Of a DNA stretch of 64,000 nt, positions 21,617-33,800 are shown piece after piece. The position numbers were made by a program, and so were the translations under genes. The DNA comes from Melieria omissa. Its lineage: Eukaryota > Arthropoda > Insecta > Diptera > Ulidiidae. Numbering within the stretch: the stretch's first letter is position 1; each line of letters opens with the position of its first letter. The DNA lies in NCBI GenBank assembly GCA_963971225.1, contig OZ020267.1:152635920-152699919 (forward strand), read 5' to 3'. The notes under the pieces were generated by a model that saw only the letters and a program-made list of their open reading frames with translations, had not been told where the DNA came from and did no database searches.

Positions 21617-24600
21617 TGCACTAAAATGTATGATTAACCTTTTTTAGCAAACAATTTATGTCCCAGTTGAGAACTAATTTTGAAAGGTGATTTTTCGCCA
21701 AAATCTTAAGCTTTAAAAAATAGAGGAACTTTTTTAAATGAAATTTATGTAATTCAACAAATATTATAATTTTTGTAAATGTCTTTACTTAAGCACTAAG
21801 AATGAAGTAATTAAGTTTTTGCTCAAATATATCGTTTGGTATTTAGTAGAGCTCACCAATTGAAGTTAATTTCAACTAATTGGTCGTAACTATATAATTT
21901 GCTGTTTTTACCGTTATTTGTCAAAATGTTCAACACTGCAACACTGCGCTAACGGTAAACAGTTGTCATTCGCTGCTAACGTGTTAAGTAAGAGTTCCAC
22001 ACTTATAATTTAAGTGCAAACGCAACGCATATAAAATGTATTTTTAACAACACATTTGTTGTTGTTGGTTTTGTTGTTGTGGCATTTAATAATACTTAAT
22101 GATATTTTGACGTGTTGATTTGAAAAGCATCATTAATTTTGACATAACCAAAATACAAAATGCATAACTCGCGCCAATGAAAAAGGGACAATTTTGTTAA
22201 AATTCAACAAAATTGTAAAAAATGATAATAAAAACGTCAACAACAACAACAGGAATAACATTTACAAAGCTAGAAAATGCAGTAATTAATGTTGATTTGA
22301 CAAGTGTGCGCGTAGTTTATGCAAAAAAGACGCAAATAAATATTGTCAGCAAATGGGAAAACGCCATAAAAGCGCAACAATGGCAACAACAACAACAAAG
22401 AAAAAAATACAAAATACTTTAACAAGTAATTGAAGTATACTTGGCCGCTTGTAATGAATGCGAAACTTTTCAATTTCTACCACTGCAAGTGACATCAAGT
22501 CGATGGTTGTTGCTGCTAATTATTGCTGCTTAGCTGCGCCAGATTGCCGTCCACTGTCCGCTGCCCACAATGCAATTACAGACATAAGTATTTGCGTCTC
22601 GTTGGCTGCGGCTGTGGCTGTGGCTTTTTCCTGTGCAGATTTCTTTTCGCCAATTTTCTGCTAATAACTAGTTGGCAACACTTGCAATTCATGAGTCGCA
22701 AAGTGGCCAAACTTGTTTCGGCCAACTTAACTATTGAAGCTGAAGACAAGACTCGAGCTTTCAGTTTAGTTAATATATCATAACAAAAACAACAACAACT
22801 AGGAAAATTAAAAGCAAATAACTTATACAATACAATAACAATGCCAACAGTTAAAGTGTAATTAACTTGTAAAAATCTACGCCGCACTTTAAAGTTGCTT
22901 ATGTAAATCTTCGAGTAAACTTATTTTTTTGGTTTGGAATTTTGTTTTTTGTTTGGTAATCTTCATTTCTTACATTTCGTTGCTGCGTATTGAGTGAAAA
23001 CTGTGCTGTCATAATTTATTTATTTGATTATTTCAAATATGAGTTGTAGGTTTTTGTTGTTGTTGTATGATTTTCACATTTGATTTTCGTAATTAACTGC
23101 GAAATGCAAATTCATTGTACGACAGTGTTTGGCGAAATTGGTGGGACGTGTGTGGCGGCTTTAATCAATCATGGCGTTGTGCGAGATTGGACACAGCTGG
23201 GCGGACTCGGCGTTTCGGGCGCTTGTGCTAATAATAACAATTTAACAGCGTGCGATGGCCATTAAAACGGCATTTACATGAATTTGCATCTTTAACTTAG
23301 ACTAGAAACTTTTATGTGACATGAACTTTCGAGCTGTATGCGCGAGGCTGAGTTAATTTTGAGGTTCAGTCAGTCAATGTGTTTTGATACGAAATAAGTT
23401 GGCAACTTATAATGTAGAGTTGTAAAATATGGGCTTTGAGCCTAAACCAAAACTTAATGGAACTTTGCTGACATGTTTATAGTCAACAACCGACAATCGA
23501 ATCTGACAATGGCAATGCTCGTTTAAGGCTCAATCAACTAAAAGTATGAAAGAAAATATCATAAAATTTATAGAATATAATAGAAATTGCCAGCATATAA
23601 ACCCATAAACTTCCGCATACTTTTGACCTGCACACTGTTTATTTTATTCAGTTATTTGTTGTTGTTTGCTTTTGCGCCGCAACTCCTTGTCCAAGAAATC
23701 AATCGAAAGCAACGAGCCACAACTGTCAAAATGACGCCAACGTCTGGCAATTATTGCATTTTTGCTTACTTGACAATCATGACAACAACAACACATGTCA
23801 CTCCACTTGAGATTTGTCGTTGCCGAATGCAGTCACACATTTTAATTTCAGTTTTTGTGTTTATTTTTTCCTCTTCCACTTTGACCAATAAAATCAACAC
23901 TAACTTTTATGAAAAACCAAATCAAAACTTTAACTAAAGAATCTGTCATTGTTGTTGCTTAATTTGAAAAACAAACAAATGGGGAAACTGGTTTCGTGTG
24001 TTTGTTATTCGTTTATGCCGTGTGCACTTTTCGTTGTCGGAATGTCTGTCTGTCTGTCGCACACAGAGCGCAGAAACGCGCAGCCGACAGCGTTTTATCT
24101 GGATTTACGTGATATGTTGGCCTAAGCAGCGGCAAGCAGCGTGATAATTTTATTAAATACCAACCAACACACACACACACATACTCGTGCAATTTTTTGT
24201 TGGATATTTTGATTATTTGTTTTGGCATTATTTTTTTGTTCTGCTAACCATTACTAACCATTCAATACAGTCGCCTGTCTGCGTTTGGGCCACTTCGGTG
24301 TCGGCGTCAGTTTCGGGCCATAGTTGATGTGCTGGCTCCTACTGTTGTTGTTGTTGTGTTTATGGTCGCTGCATTGTCAGCTACCTGCCGCCAGTCCTGC
24401 AGGAAGAACGTCTTTTCGCCTGTCACGCGAACATAATTCAAATGTCAATTCAGTGCATTGAGTGCGGCAGTGATTGCCTTCATTGGCATTCAGTGGTGCG
24501 CACGCGCAGACAGCGACGAGGTCTGAAAATGTACACAGATAAGTACGAGTATAGACAATATTTAATTAGGTGTCCCGCGTTGTGTTCATTTCAGTGATTT

Positions 24601-25097
24601 CACTAAATATTTTGTACCAATGCAGACGTCTAATATTTGCTTTAGAAACTCAGTTGTCAATGTGATAGTTGGTTTACTTATTTATTTAAAAATTTAAACT
24701 GAAAAAGGAAGAATTTGCTCAAATGTCAAAGTTTTAAAAATTTTCTACTTGTATATGTGTCGACTATTATTATGAAGGATAAGGAAGGACTGAGCACACC
24801 TGAAGATTTTTGAAAGCAGCCAAGACGGTATCCAGGGAAAAGATTGTCCATGGAACGGTTCTGTTATGAGTTCACCCTGCGTTCTTTTTCATAATGTGGT
24901 ACTAAAAGTTTATTCTGTTTATAATACAAACGGGAGTTGATGTATCGGCGTACTAACTCACAGCCCTACTGAGTGAAATAATAAACGCAACAGGTAGTCA
25001 GAATGTTCTTGTCAGCAATTAGGCTTGAAATTGTGCAGGGATTCATATTTTAGACTAGGCGCGTCCTTCGTAGTTCATTTATTGAGTTTTAATTTAA
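21617..25097 (+). other. Btk29A: Giant intron: no recognised gene
   Basis: AT-rich spacer sequence with scattered TTG/CAA runs (22050-22080, 22380-22400, 24340-24360). A (CA)n run lies near 24170-24181. I see no exon, no RNA gene and no further mobile element that I can delimit. 24750-25080 may hold an unrecognised repeat, since it directly flanks the foldback element. Confidence 0.5.
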
Positions 25098-25114
25098 TGT
25101 CGAAAATGTAACTT

Positions 25115-25957
25115 GTTGTTTTCACCGGCGGCTCCAAAATGGAGGAAGGTACTGGAGCTGGTCTCTACTCCGATGTACTGCAGATACGCATGTCATTCAG
25201 ACTGCCGGACCTCTGCAGTATTTTCCAAGCAGAGATCTATGCAATTTGGAAGGCTGCCGAACTTATCCGTGGCAGTGGGCTACCACCCACAGACGTCACA
25301 ATTTTCGTGGATAGTCAGGCGCCGCTTAGAGCGCTGAAATCAGTTGTTGTGGAATCAAAGGTAGTGCAGAGGTGTCGTACCGCGCTTCAAGCCATTGGGC
25401 ACCACCAGGTCACTCTCTGTTGGGTTCCGGGCCACTCAGGAGTGGCAGGTAACGAAGAAGCGGACGAGATGGCAAGAAAAGGGGTCGCTTTGTCTGCCAC
25501 CGAAGTGGATACCTCTGTGTTTCCTCCGATATCTGCCCTGTACATGTATATTGACAGGTTGACCAAAAAGGAAATTGAGTCGTCATGGCGTACCAGGACC
25601 GACTGCGGCATCTGCCGGGCACTGTGGCCCTCCCTCTCCTTGACGAAAACACGATTCGTACTGTCCCTGAGTCGTATCTCCATTCGACAGCTCGTTGGAG
25701 TCATCACCGGACACTGCGCTATTGAATCTATGCTTACCAGATGGCGCCTCTCGTCCAGTGATGTCTGCCGTAGCTGTGGAGATGAAGTAGAAGTAGAAAC
25801 GATACAACACTTCCTGTGCCACTGCCCGGCTCTGCAGGAACGCCGACTCCGCACCTTGGGGTCAAGATTCGTGACAAACCTAGCTTACGCAGCGAAAGTC
25901 GAAATCTCGAATCTGATTTCCTTCATTAAGAGGTCGAACTGGTTTCCCCTTGACTGA
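25115..25957 (+). pseudogene. LINE ORF2 fragment: RNase H domain and C-terminal tail
   Basis: One open frame from the truncation point to TGA. It reads VVFTGGSKMEEGTGAGLYS and then the RNase H landmarks: the QAEIYAIWKA glutamate, the FVDSQAPLRAL aspartate, WVPGHSGVAGNEEADEMA with the last acidic residue. Next come IRQLVGVITGHC and the Cys/His tail 'DVCRSCGDEVEVETIQHFLC'. The first catalytic residue of RNase H should be Asp in the pattern TDGS, but here the codon is GGC (Gly), giving TGGS. The domain would therefore be inactive even if the element were complete. No frameshift is seen over 270 codons, so decay is recent. Confidence 0.92.
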
Positions 25958-26068
25958 GACTATTGGTTGGCTCCAGAACACCATAAGAAGGGATTCACAA
26001 TGGGCCATTGTGGCTTCCGAGTGGAAGTGCGGTCCTGCCGCACATACCCTTCCCTACCTAACCTAACC
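25115..26068 (+). mobile_element. 5'-truncated LINE with (CCTAA)n tail, inserted in the foldback element
   Basis: A 954-bp insertion flanked by TAACTT on both sides (25109-25114, 26069-26074). Coding sequence starts at the very first base. After the stop near 25957 there is a short 3' UTR ('CAATGGGCCATTGTGGC') and a tail of CCTAA repeats. It belongs to the RNase H-bearing LINE groups of insects (I/LOA/R1-like; the exact clade is undecided). Everything upstream of the RNase H domain is missing. Confidence 0.88.
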
Positions 26069-26684
26069 TAACTTTTCCCAAAAGAGTTGAGTTCAGTTAT
26101 GTTGAAGTGATGCATTTCGTAACGCAAATGGTGAAACATTTGAGTTGTGAATTTTTTCAAATCAAATTTTTTTTTAACTAAATGCTTTTTAGGTTGCATA
26201 GAAATTTCAGAAAACAATGGACTTTTAAAAAGGATTTGAATGATTGGTTTGATGCATTCAGAATTTGACTTAAAACAATGTGTAAGCCAAGCAATTTTGT
26301 TCGGGCGGTGTCATAGTCGGTAACCAAAACTTTGAGAGGATCCAAGACAAAGGACTTAAATTAATTGGAAAAAAGTTTATTTAAAAAAATATAAAAATCT
26401 GAAATTTGATTAAAAACATCAACATAACCAATTTTACTGTAAAACATAGTAGAACCTTTTTGCGTAGACAACATTAAACCCAAACATCAACGATCAAATT
26501 AACTTAAGTCGCTGATATGCAAATGCAACCTCTTAAATTTTTTATACCTTAAAACCATTTAGTTAAAACAATTTGATTTAAAAAAATTCACAACTCAAAT
26601 GTTTCACCATTTGCGTTACGAAAAGCATCACTTCAACTTATTTAACTGAACTCAACTGTTTTGGGGAAAGTTACATTTTCGACA

Positions 26685-29600
26685 CAGCGAAAGGGTGTGT
26701 TGCAGCGTCTTGGCCAATCAATCACCGACTGCCGATCAATCGTTGCGATTTGGGGGGAAATTCATGCGAAAGTTCAACGCTCACTGACGATGGGCAATGG
26801 CTTTCACATGTTTTATGGCCCACTTGGACTACGTAGAAATTCAATTTAAGACAATCGTACAAGTAAAGCGGTGAGAAAAAATGAGAAGTTACAATTAATG
26901 CCCGCAAAACGCATAAAACAGGCCATAAAATATGGTAGGAAAATTAGAATTCAACGGCAGATAAGCCAACGAGACGTGGCTGCGCATCGGCGCGATTAGT
27001 TAAGACGACAAATTCAACGGTAGTCGTAAAACTTGGTGCGGCGAGTACATGTCAAAATGTCAAAGGCGGGTTTTGAAGAGGGCCACAAGTCTGCCGGTCT
27101 CAATTAGCACAACGTTAGGGCGAACCGTATGCAATGCATACGTTTAGTAAGTAAATATGTATGGTTAAAAGAAATGTGAATGGTTGGTAGGAGAACAACA
27201 AAAGCCAGCAACGCACTAAATTCGAAAATATTAAAGGTTGTGTAGACGAGTGTGTGAGCGCGAATTCTCGGGAAGTGCGATAAGCATCTTTGAAGTTGAA
27301 TAGTGCGTTGCATAGACAAATAAACAAACAAACAGAAAGACAGGCAGACAGACAAACGGATGGGGGACGTACGCACAGTTGGAGATTCTGACGAGCCAGC
27401 AGGGTAGAGAACCCAGAGGGGCATTGAGTCAGTTGCGGGTACAAAAACGAAACGAAGCAGACAATGACGGAAAATGGGGGAAAAAGGCCTTAAGTGAAGA
27501 TAATGAAATGTTTGCCCGAAAATTTGAAAGAAAACTATAGCCACACATTCCGGGTGTATTTCTTAGGCGAATGTCAGGTCGGGTTTTGTATTGTGACGGC
27601 AAAGGAACGCGTGTGGATAGTTTTAATCGGAGACCACACCAACTACAAATTGTGCGAGTGTCAGATAGAGGCCGAGTTTTTCGGGGCTTTCGTGGAATTC
27701 AGAGCAGAACAATGCAAAACATGAGTACACAAATGTACAAACGTAGTCTTTGTTGTTATTGTTTTCATATGTATGTGTGTGTGTGTACCAAGGTTTCGAG
27801 TGCCTAAGTGATATTTGATAATGACATTTTAATATGCCACTAATGTGGCCCTAAGTGATGCGAAGGCCGAGCGGCAGAGCGGCGGACTGGCAGCTTGCGG
27901 TGTAAGTGGCCATAAAGTTGCCTGAAAATTGTCCCGAGCGCTCAGTTCAAATGTTTAATGGCGCCACAAAACGTTCGTTATTGTCGATTAGACAATTGAG
28001 AAAGATTTTTTGTAATCATTTTTGTTAAGTGAAAAATAATAAAATTTGTATTTCACATGCCGAGGGTTCACGTAGATTGTGGGGTCACTCACTCATACTT
28101 TTCTGTGTTTTATGTGAATAGTGCTGCCAACATTTTATGGTTTAAATTTTATGTGTAACATCACTTCCCCAGCAAATTCTCGAATGCGTGGAAAATTACC
28201 CGAAAGCTGTAGGAAATTTTTCCAATCAACACACTGAAGACGAGTGCAAAGCAAGACCCCAAAATTTTATCGAGTCACAAAATCAACAGCAACAAAGCAC
28301 AACAGTAACAGTATCAGCAACAACAACTACAACAAAGTAAAATAGCCAGAAAACACGCTGAACCACTCCTTAAAAAAACACTTTCTTGTTGTTGTTTTTT
28401 TTTCAGTTTTCGTTGGCTTTTGCTTTGACCAGTCTTTCGCAGTTTTCGCTTTGCAAATTCTATGTTATTTTTTGCAACAACAATAACAACACAAACCCAA
28501 AAACAAGCGTCAACTTTCTTCCAGCCAAAGTGGCCCAAGTCGGTCCGGAGTCGTCCGCCGAGACCCAAAACTGCTTTTCGCCTGGCATGCGTTCAGCCAA
28601 AACAACAATAACAACAACAACGAAAGCCACCATCGCATTCGGCCGTATCTTTGCGTGCGACAGTCGTTGTTGTTGCTGCCTTGCCGTCGAAACTAATTTA
28701 TAACGTCACACAAAAGTCGCAACAAAATTTTAACTGCGGCGCGCACAATTTCGAAATGTTGCGTATGTATGTGTGTGTGTGTGTGTCCCAGGTGTGTTGT
28801 ATGTGACCAGCTATCACTAAAGATCCTTCAACCTAACGGTACACATTTGCGATAACGATGGCTGCGCATGCGCCCCAACAACACTAACAACAACAACAAC
28901 AACAATTTCAACATGCGGGCCTACTAAAATACATATGTACGTATTATATATGTATATGTGTATATATATAAATATGTGTGCGTACAGCAATCTTGCAGCC
29001 TCACCTTGCCACAAGTGGCTGCACAAGCTAGTTGCCTCGTTGCAGCATGAGACGACAACAACAACAATAACCAGCGCGCAGCATACCAAAATTTATTACC
29101 ATTTGACTGCAGGGTTCGCGCATGCGCTGTGTCGGCTGCGTCCAGCTGCGCAGTTGGCAAGAAAGGTGGTCAAATGCTGCAGGCAGGCAGACAGGCAGGC
29201 AGAAAGGCGAATCTGTTGCACACGCGTGTATGTATGTGTGTGTGATGTTCGACTGTGTTTTGGCCAAAAAGTAAAAAAAGTCAAAAGCAAAATGGGCAAA
29301 CGCGCGCAACAAGTTTAAACGAGTTACTGAAAAATTACAGATTGCACGCTGACTTTTGTTGTTGGTGGTTTTTTATTGTTGCCATTACTATGGCAGCTGA
29401 AAATCTAGTTTTTCATTTGGCCAGCAGCAAAGTGGCTCGCTCCTTGGGCTATGTTGCCTCACTTTGTGTGCGTGTGTGTGTGTAGGCGTGCAACAAAAGA
29501 AAACCGAAGGATGGAAACTTGTTGCTGGCTGCGTACGCCCACTCGTCCGATCGCGCAATTGTGCACTGCGCCATCAGCGGCAATTTATCGCGCTGTCATT

Positions 29601-30590
29601 CGGCTTCATCGACAGCGATGCGCTGCGTTTTGGCCATTTTGATTTACTGCAACTTGGTGCGCGCCGCTCGAAATTGAATTAAACGCGCGTGCGCGCGCTC
29701 CTAAAATGAAATGTTTATTGCCGCACAGTTCAAGGTCGGCGACGTGCCGCAAATGCCACGGCCCAAGGCAACGAGCCACTTTCTGGCGAAATTTCGGTCT
29801 GACAGCTGGCCGCATGCGCCGCAATCTGACGTGCAGTTGGAAAGTTGCAGCATGCGACCGGCGGCCGGCAGCTTTTCGACAGTCGTTGCTGGCTCGCGTG
29901 CACAATGGGGTCAAAGTTGTTGTTGTTGCACGCAGCCCCTTTTTGTACTTTTTGCCCTGCAAGCTTCAAGTTGCTGGTGTTGCTGTTGCTGCTGCTGTGG
30001 CGGCTGCAATTTGATGCGCCCTAATGTGGGGCAATTATTCTTGCTGATTTGTGGTCGCTGGTCGATTTGCGATGCGCGGCCACTTGGTGGCAGGACGCAC
30101 GCGTCTGCGCGTTACTGGGCGTTGCTACCGAAGAAAGTTGGCTAATTGCAGCAATTTGTTTGTTGGTTTGTTGCCGTCCCGAAGACGGACAATAATTGCA
30201 GTCGCGCCAGTCGCTGCAGTCTTGTGCGTGCGTGCAACAATCGGGGAGCTCGACGAGTGGCAGTGGCAAGCGGCCTAATAGGGAAACATTAAGAAATAAT
30301 TTGCGGTAATTTCCAAACAATATAAGCGGAACCTTGCGTTTTAAAAAGAACTTTGACAACATTAAAAAAAATTATAAAAAAATCTTCAATTCAAAAAATG
30401 TTAAGTTACAAAAAATATCAAAAAATAATTGGATGCAATTTCAAGTTTCGTAAATAAAAAAATATTTAAGAAAATATATAAAACAAAAATATATAACAAA
30501 AATATTAAAAAAAATATATAAAACAATATATTAAAAAAATATTAAAAAAATATATAAAAAATATATAAAAAATATTAAAATTAAAATTAT
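26685..30590 (+). other. Btk29A: Giant intron: no recognised gene
   Basis: Contains (CAA) runs (28310-28330, 28890-28905), (GT)n near 28775-28786, an AT dinucleotide stretch at 28938-28975, CAGG repeats near 29180-29205 and a GC-richer block 29500-30290. Several overlapping open frames there (29606-30362) contradict each other and have no domains. From 30360 the sequence becomes extremely AT-rich. Confidence 0.5.
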
Positions 30591-30800
30591 TTTACAAAAA
30601 TTACAGTTCAATACACTGAAACCCGCCATGACCCAAAGTATTCAAAACGTTCCGCTCTCGCTCTGCCGTTCAAAAATATCAAAAAAAATATAAGAAAATA
30701 TATTAAAACAAATATTAAAAAAATATTTAAATAATTTATTAAAAAAATATTAAAAATATATAAAAAAAATATTTAAAAAAATATAAAAATTTAAATTTAC
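30360..30800. repeat. AT-rich simple sequence (AAATAT/ATATAAAAA)
   Basis: Degenerate runs of ATATAAAAA, AATATT and similar words, interrupted once by the more complex duplicated block at 30591-30671. No coding potential. Confidence 0.85.
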
Positions 30801-30874
30801 AAAAATTGCTGTTCAATACACTGAAAGCCGCCATGACCCAAAGTATTCAAAATGTTCCGCTCGCTCTGTCGTTC
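30591..30874. repeat. Direct duplication of an 80-bp block in AT-rich DNA
   Basis: Copy 1 (30591-30671) and copy 2 (30796-30874) share TTCAATACACTGAAA, CCGCCATGACCCAAAGTATT and CGCTCTG with a handful of differences. They are separated by about 125 bases of AT simple sequence. The complex core inside monotone AT repeats suggests one unit of about 205 bases duplicated in tandem. Confidence 0.88.
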
Positions 30875-33800
30875 TTAGCTGTTTTTGTTTTTGTATTTGT
30901 CTAAACGGTGTATTTGCCTAAAATATTTATACAGTTGGCAACTTTCTTAGTCATAAAAAAATTGCCAAACAATGATTTTAGTTGTTTGTTGTTAATGACA
31001 GTTCGAGTGCTGTCGACGTCAGTGCCGCCTTTCAAGTTTTGTCTTGAAAACTATAAACAATGCTTGGATTGTCCACAACTCCACACGAGATTTCACTTCC
31101 GTAATTGGGGGTCATAAAAGAAGAAGAAGCATCGACAACAATTGCAATTGACACGTCTCACAATTGTGATGGCTAACAATGGTCCAGCGATTTTTAAGTC
31201 TTGTGTCAATAAGCCAATCGAACAAAGTAAATCAATGTAAACTTGCACGGAACAGAGACGCAACAAAACTTATCAAACTTAATCAAATGAAAACAAAATT
31301 TCAATGAATTCTCTGTACTTTTTTTACTTCTTATTTTGTGTTTTCCTTCGCCAACTCATGCAAACTAAACACAAATTGCTGCGATTTGAAGGAATCCCAG
31401 TAAAAATGTGCGTTTCACAGTGGTTGCTTTCAAAGCGTTTTCCAAACATTATTTTCTCAGCGTTGTAAACAATTTCAATAGGATTTCAATTTTTTTTTAA
31501 TTGAATTGAATTTGCTGTTTGTGTTTACTTAAGGCGAATTGCTGCTCGCTCGATATGCAACAGTTGTGTAAATAGTGTTGTGCCAAAAAAAGAGGCAACA
31601 ATAACAAGAAAGTACAAATAAATAGAAGTGAAATTCAATTAAATTTGAGCTGCTTTGGCGTTTACGTCAATCGAGTGGTTGTTGTTGTGTGCGCGCACGC
31701 CGGGGATTCCTTTGAAAAAAGTGCGAGGAAAATTAATATCACCATTTGACATCGGATTCCATGGAGTTATTCGAATCGAACACTTATAGATTGTTTCGCC
31801 AGTGAGAGCGCAACTGATTGATGGCTTTGAGTTTCTGCGCGTTAATTAAATATTTTGCATGAGACATGGTTGTCGCACTAAGAGTTACTCACCATCATTT
31901 GTTTCCTGAAATCAGACAGCGTCCGTCTTTCCCCATTGTTCCCAACAAGCATTTTCAAAGGTATCTTTCCGCGAGACGTTTCAGAGTTCGTTGGCCTCCA
32001 TGCTGATTGTATGAGCACATATTCAAATCTATTATAATTACAGCTCGAAAGCGTTAATGAATTTTCGTTTTTCATTAAAGTGCGCACAAAAGATTCCTAT
32101 GAAATTTATACGATTTGTTGTATATGAACGTTTCAAGGCTGTATTGGCTGACGAGTTGTTATGATCAGCTGCGTAGCAACGTGTTTTCAACAATGTTTGC
32201 GTCCATCCAATGAGATAATTACACGTTTCTGCTGCGTAAATCACAACAAACAATAACAAGAGCAGCTCAAATATGCCACGTTGTTGTTGGGTTGTTGGGT
32301 ATAGCACAAATACGCCTCAAGATGAACTGTAATTTTAGACGCTGCCAACTCTGCGTCTTTGCAATAATTGCGGCCCTTTGTTTACCTTTCAGCGCAGTTT
32401 GTTTTTGTATTCGCTCCTAGTTTTGTTCTGAAAAATATTAATTTACAGAGTTTCGAGCTAAGATTGTTCGAAACGCAGACCTCTTTCCACATAATTTGAA
32501 GGGTTTTATTTATTCGCAATTGCTTCGTCTCGGCTTCTTGGCCCAACGCCTACGCGTTTGTTTCGAGTTTTTTGTTTTCCAATTTGTCCAAGTGTTGCCA
32601 ACTGGTAATTTAATACTCACGTTCTATGTTTTGTTGGCGTCTTAATTGAATTGCATACAAATTTCAGCAGAAGCTTTGTTGTTCGCTGTGCGTCGTGTGC
32701 AAAGTTCATTTCCTTTGAATCTTGAACGTAGACTTGGATTAATTCAAACTAAATGAATGAAAGAGTTTTGTGTGTTGCCATGTTCGGCAATACATGTGGA
32801 TTTATCTTTTATTTGTAATAGTTTTGGGAAGTTCAACATTTGTTATATGAAATTGAGGCGTTCGTCAAAGTCACTGCACACTTCCGTTCGAGGTTGCTTT
32901 GAAAAATAGAAGTACCATTCTTACTTGCTTTGAAAGAGAGAACTACTGAACTTTTAGCCCATAAAAAAACACACAAACTGAACAGTTTATATTAGATCAA
33001 AAGAACATAGAACAAGTCGTTTGACTTTAATTTGATTGTTTTCATTCATTCTCGATTTCTGTGTTTTGCAGTAATTCCTCATTCGACATAACCGATTCAA
33101 CTTCTTCTCTTTCAATATTTTCTATTTGTTTTCGACGCCACCAAAACGCTTGAACTTCCTTTGCAATTGTTTTTGTGTTGACCTGCTTTTGGTCAATTTT
33201 TGTTGTTGTTCATTATCGTATTTGCCCGCAAACCACGCTGCCACAATGCTTGTCTCCAACTCCTAACCTCAACTGAGAAATGTTGTTGCTTGCGCAAAAA
33301 AAAAACAACCCATGGAAAAATGTGCCAATTCATCAATAACCTCATCGATAACAAACAGCAATAACAACAATGGATTCGTTAAAATAATTTGCTAAAAATC
33401 ATGGCTGCTGCTAATTTTCGGTTTGGCGTTGAGGTGTGGAAACCGCACATTAAGTGCAGCTGTGGAGTGAATTTTTTTTTCAAAAAATTTTTATTTAAAG
33501 TAATTCTCTCAGTTGCTATTAGTTGATTAAAAGTTCGACAAATCTTTTCGAAATAAAATATAAATCAAAAAACATTAATTCAAAAGAAACAATTAAGTGA
33601 TTAAATCAGTTAATTGAATGATTTAATTTTATATTCACAGTGTCCCAATTTTATTGGTTCCATTCCCATACCTCCACCCATTCTCATATTTACACCCAAC
33701 GGCAATTTCACACCGCCGCTGCTCATCCAAGTAGAACTTTTCGGCCGTTGATCGCCACAAATTTTCGGGTCACGCATTCGTTGCCGTCAATTGAGTTTTT

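Larger units (their letters stand above)
25098..26684. mobile_element. Foldback/MITE element interrupted by a LINE
   Basis: The segments 26075-26190 and 26560-26667 are long inverted repeats (about 120 bases, nearly identical, with a 3-4 base indel). The right repeat continues outward to TGTCGAAAATGTAACTT (read on the minus strand; 26684-26668). That same 17-mer occurs on the plus strand at 25098-25114, directly left of the LINE, which is where the left arm would continue if the LINE were removed. Without the LINE the element is about 627 bp. The centre (26190-26560) is AT-rich and non-coding. No target duplication is obvious outside 25098 and 26684. Confidence 0.82.

Noticed and set aside
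26052..26072. CCTAACCTAACCTAA resembling insect telomere repeat (TTAGG)n
   Set aside because: It lies exactly at the 3' end of a LINE fragment. It is the LINE tail, not a telomere or interstitial telomeric site, and flies lack TTAGG telomeres.
26069..26673. Reading 26071-26671 as a stand-alone MITE with TA target duplication
   Set aside because: The right arm continues outward past the supposed TA into a 17-mer whose partner is found left of the LINE at 25098. LINE insertion into a longer foldback element explains both facts better.
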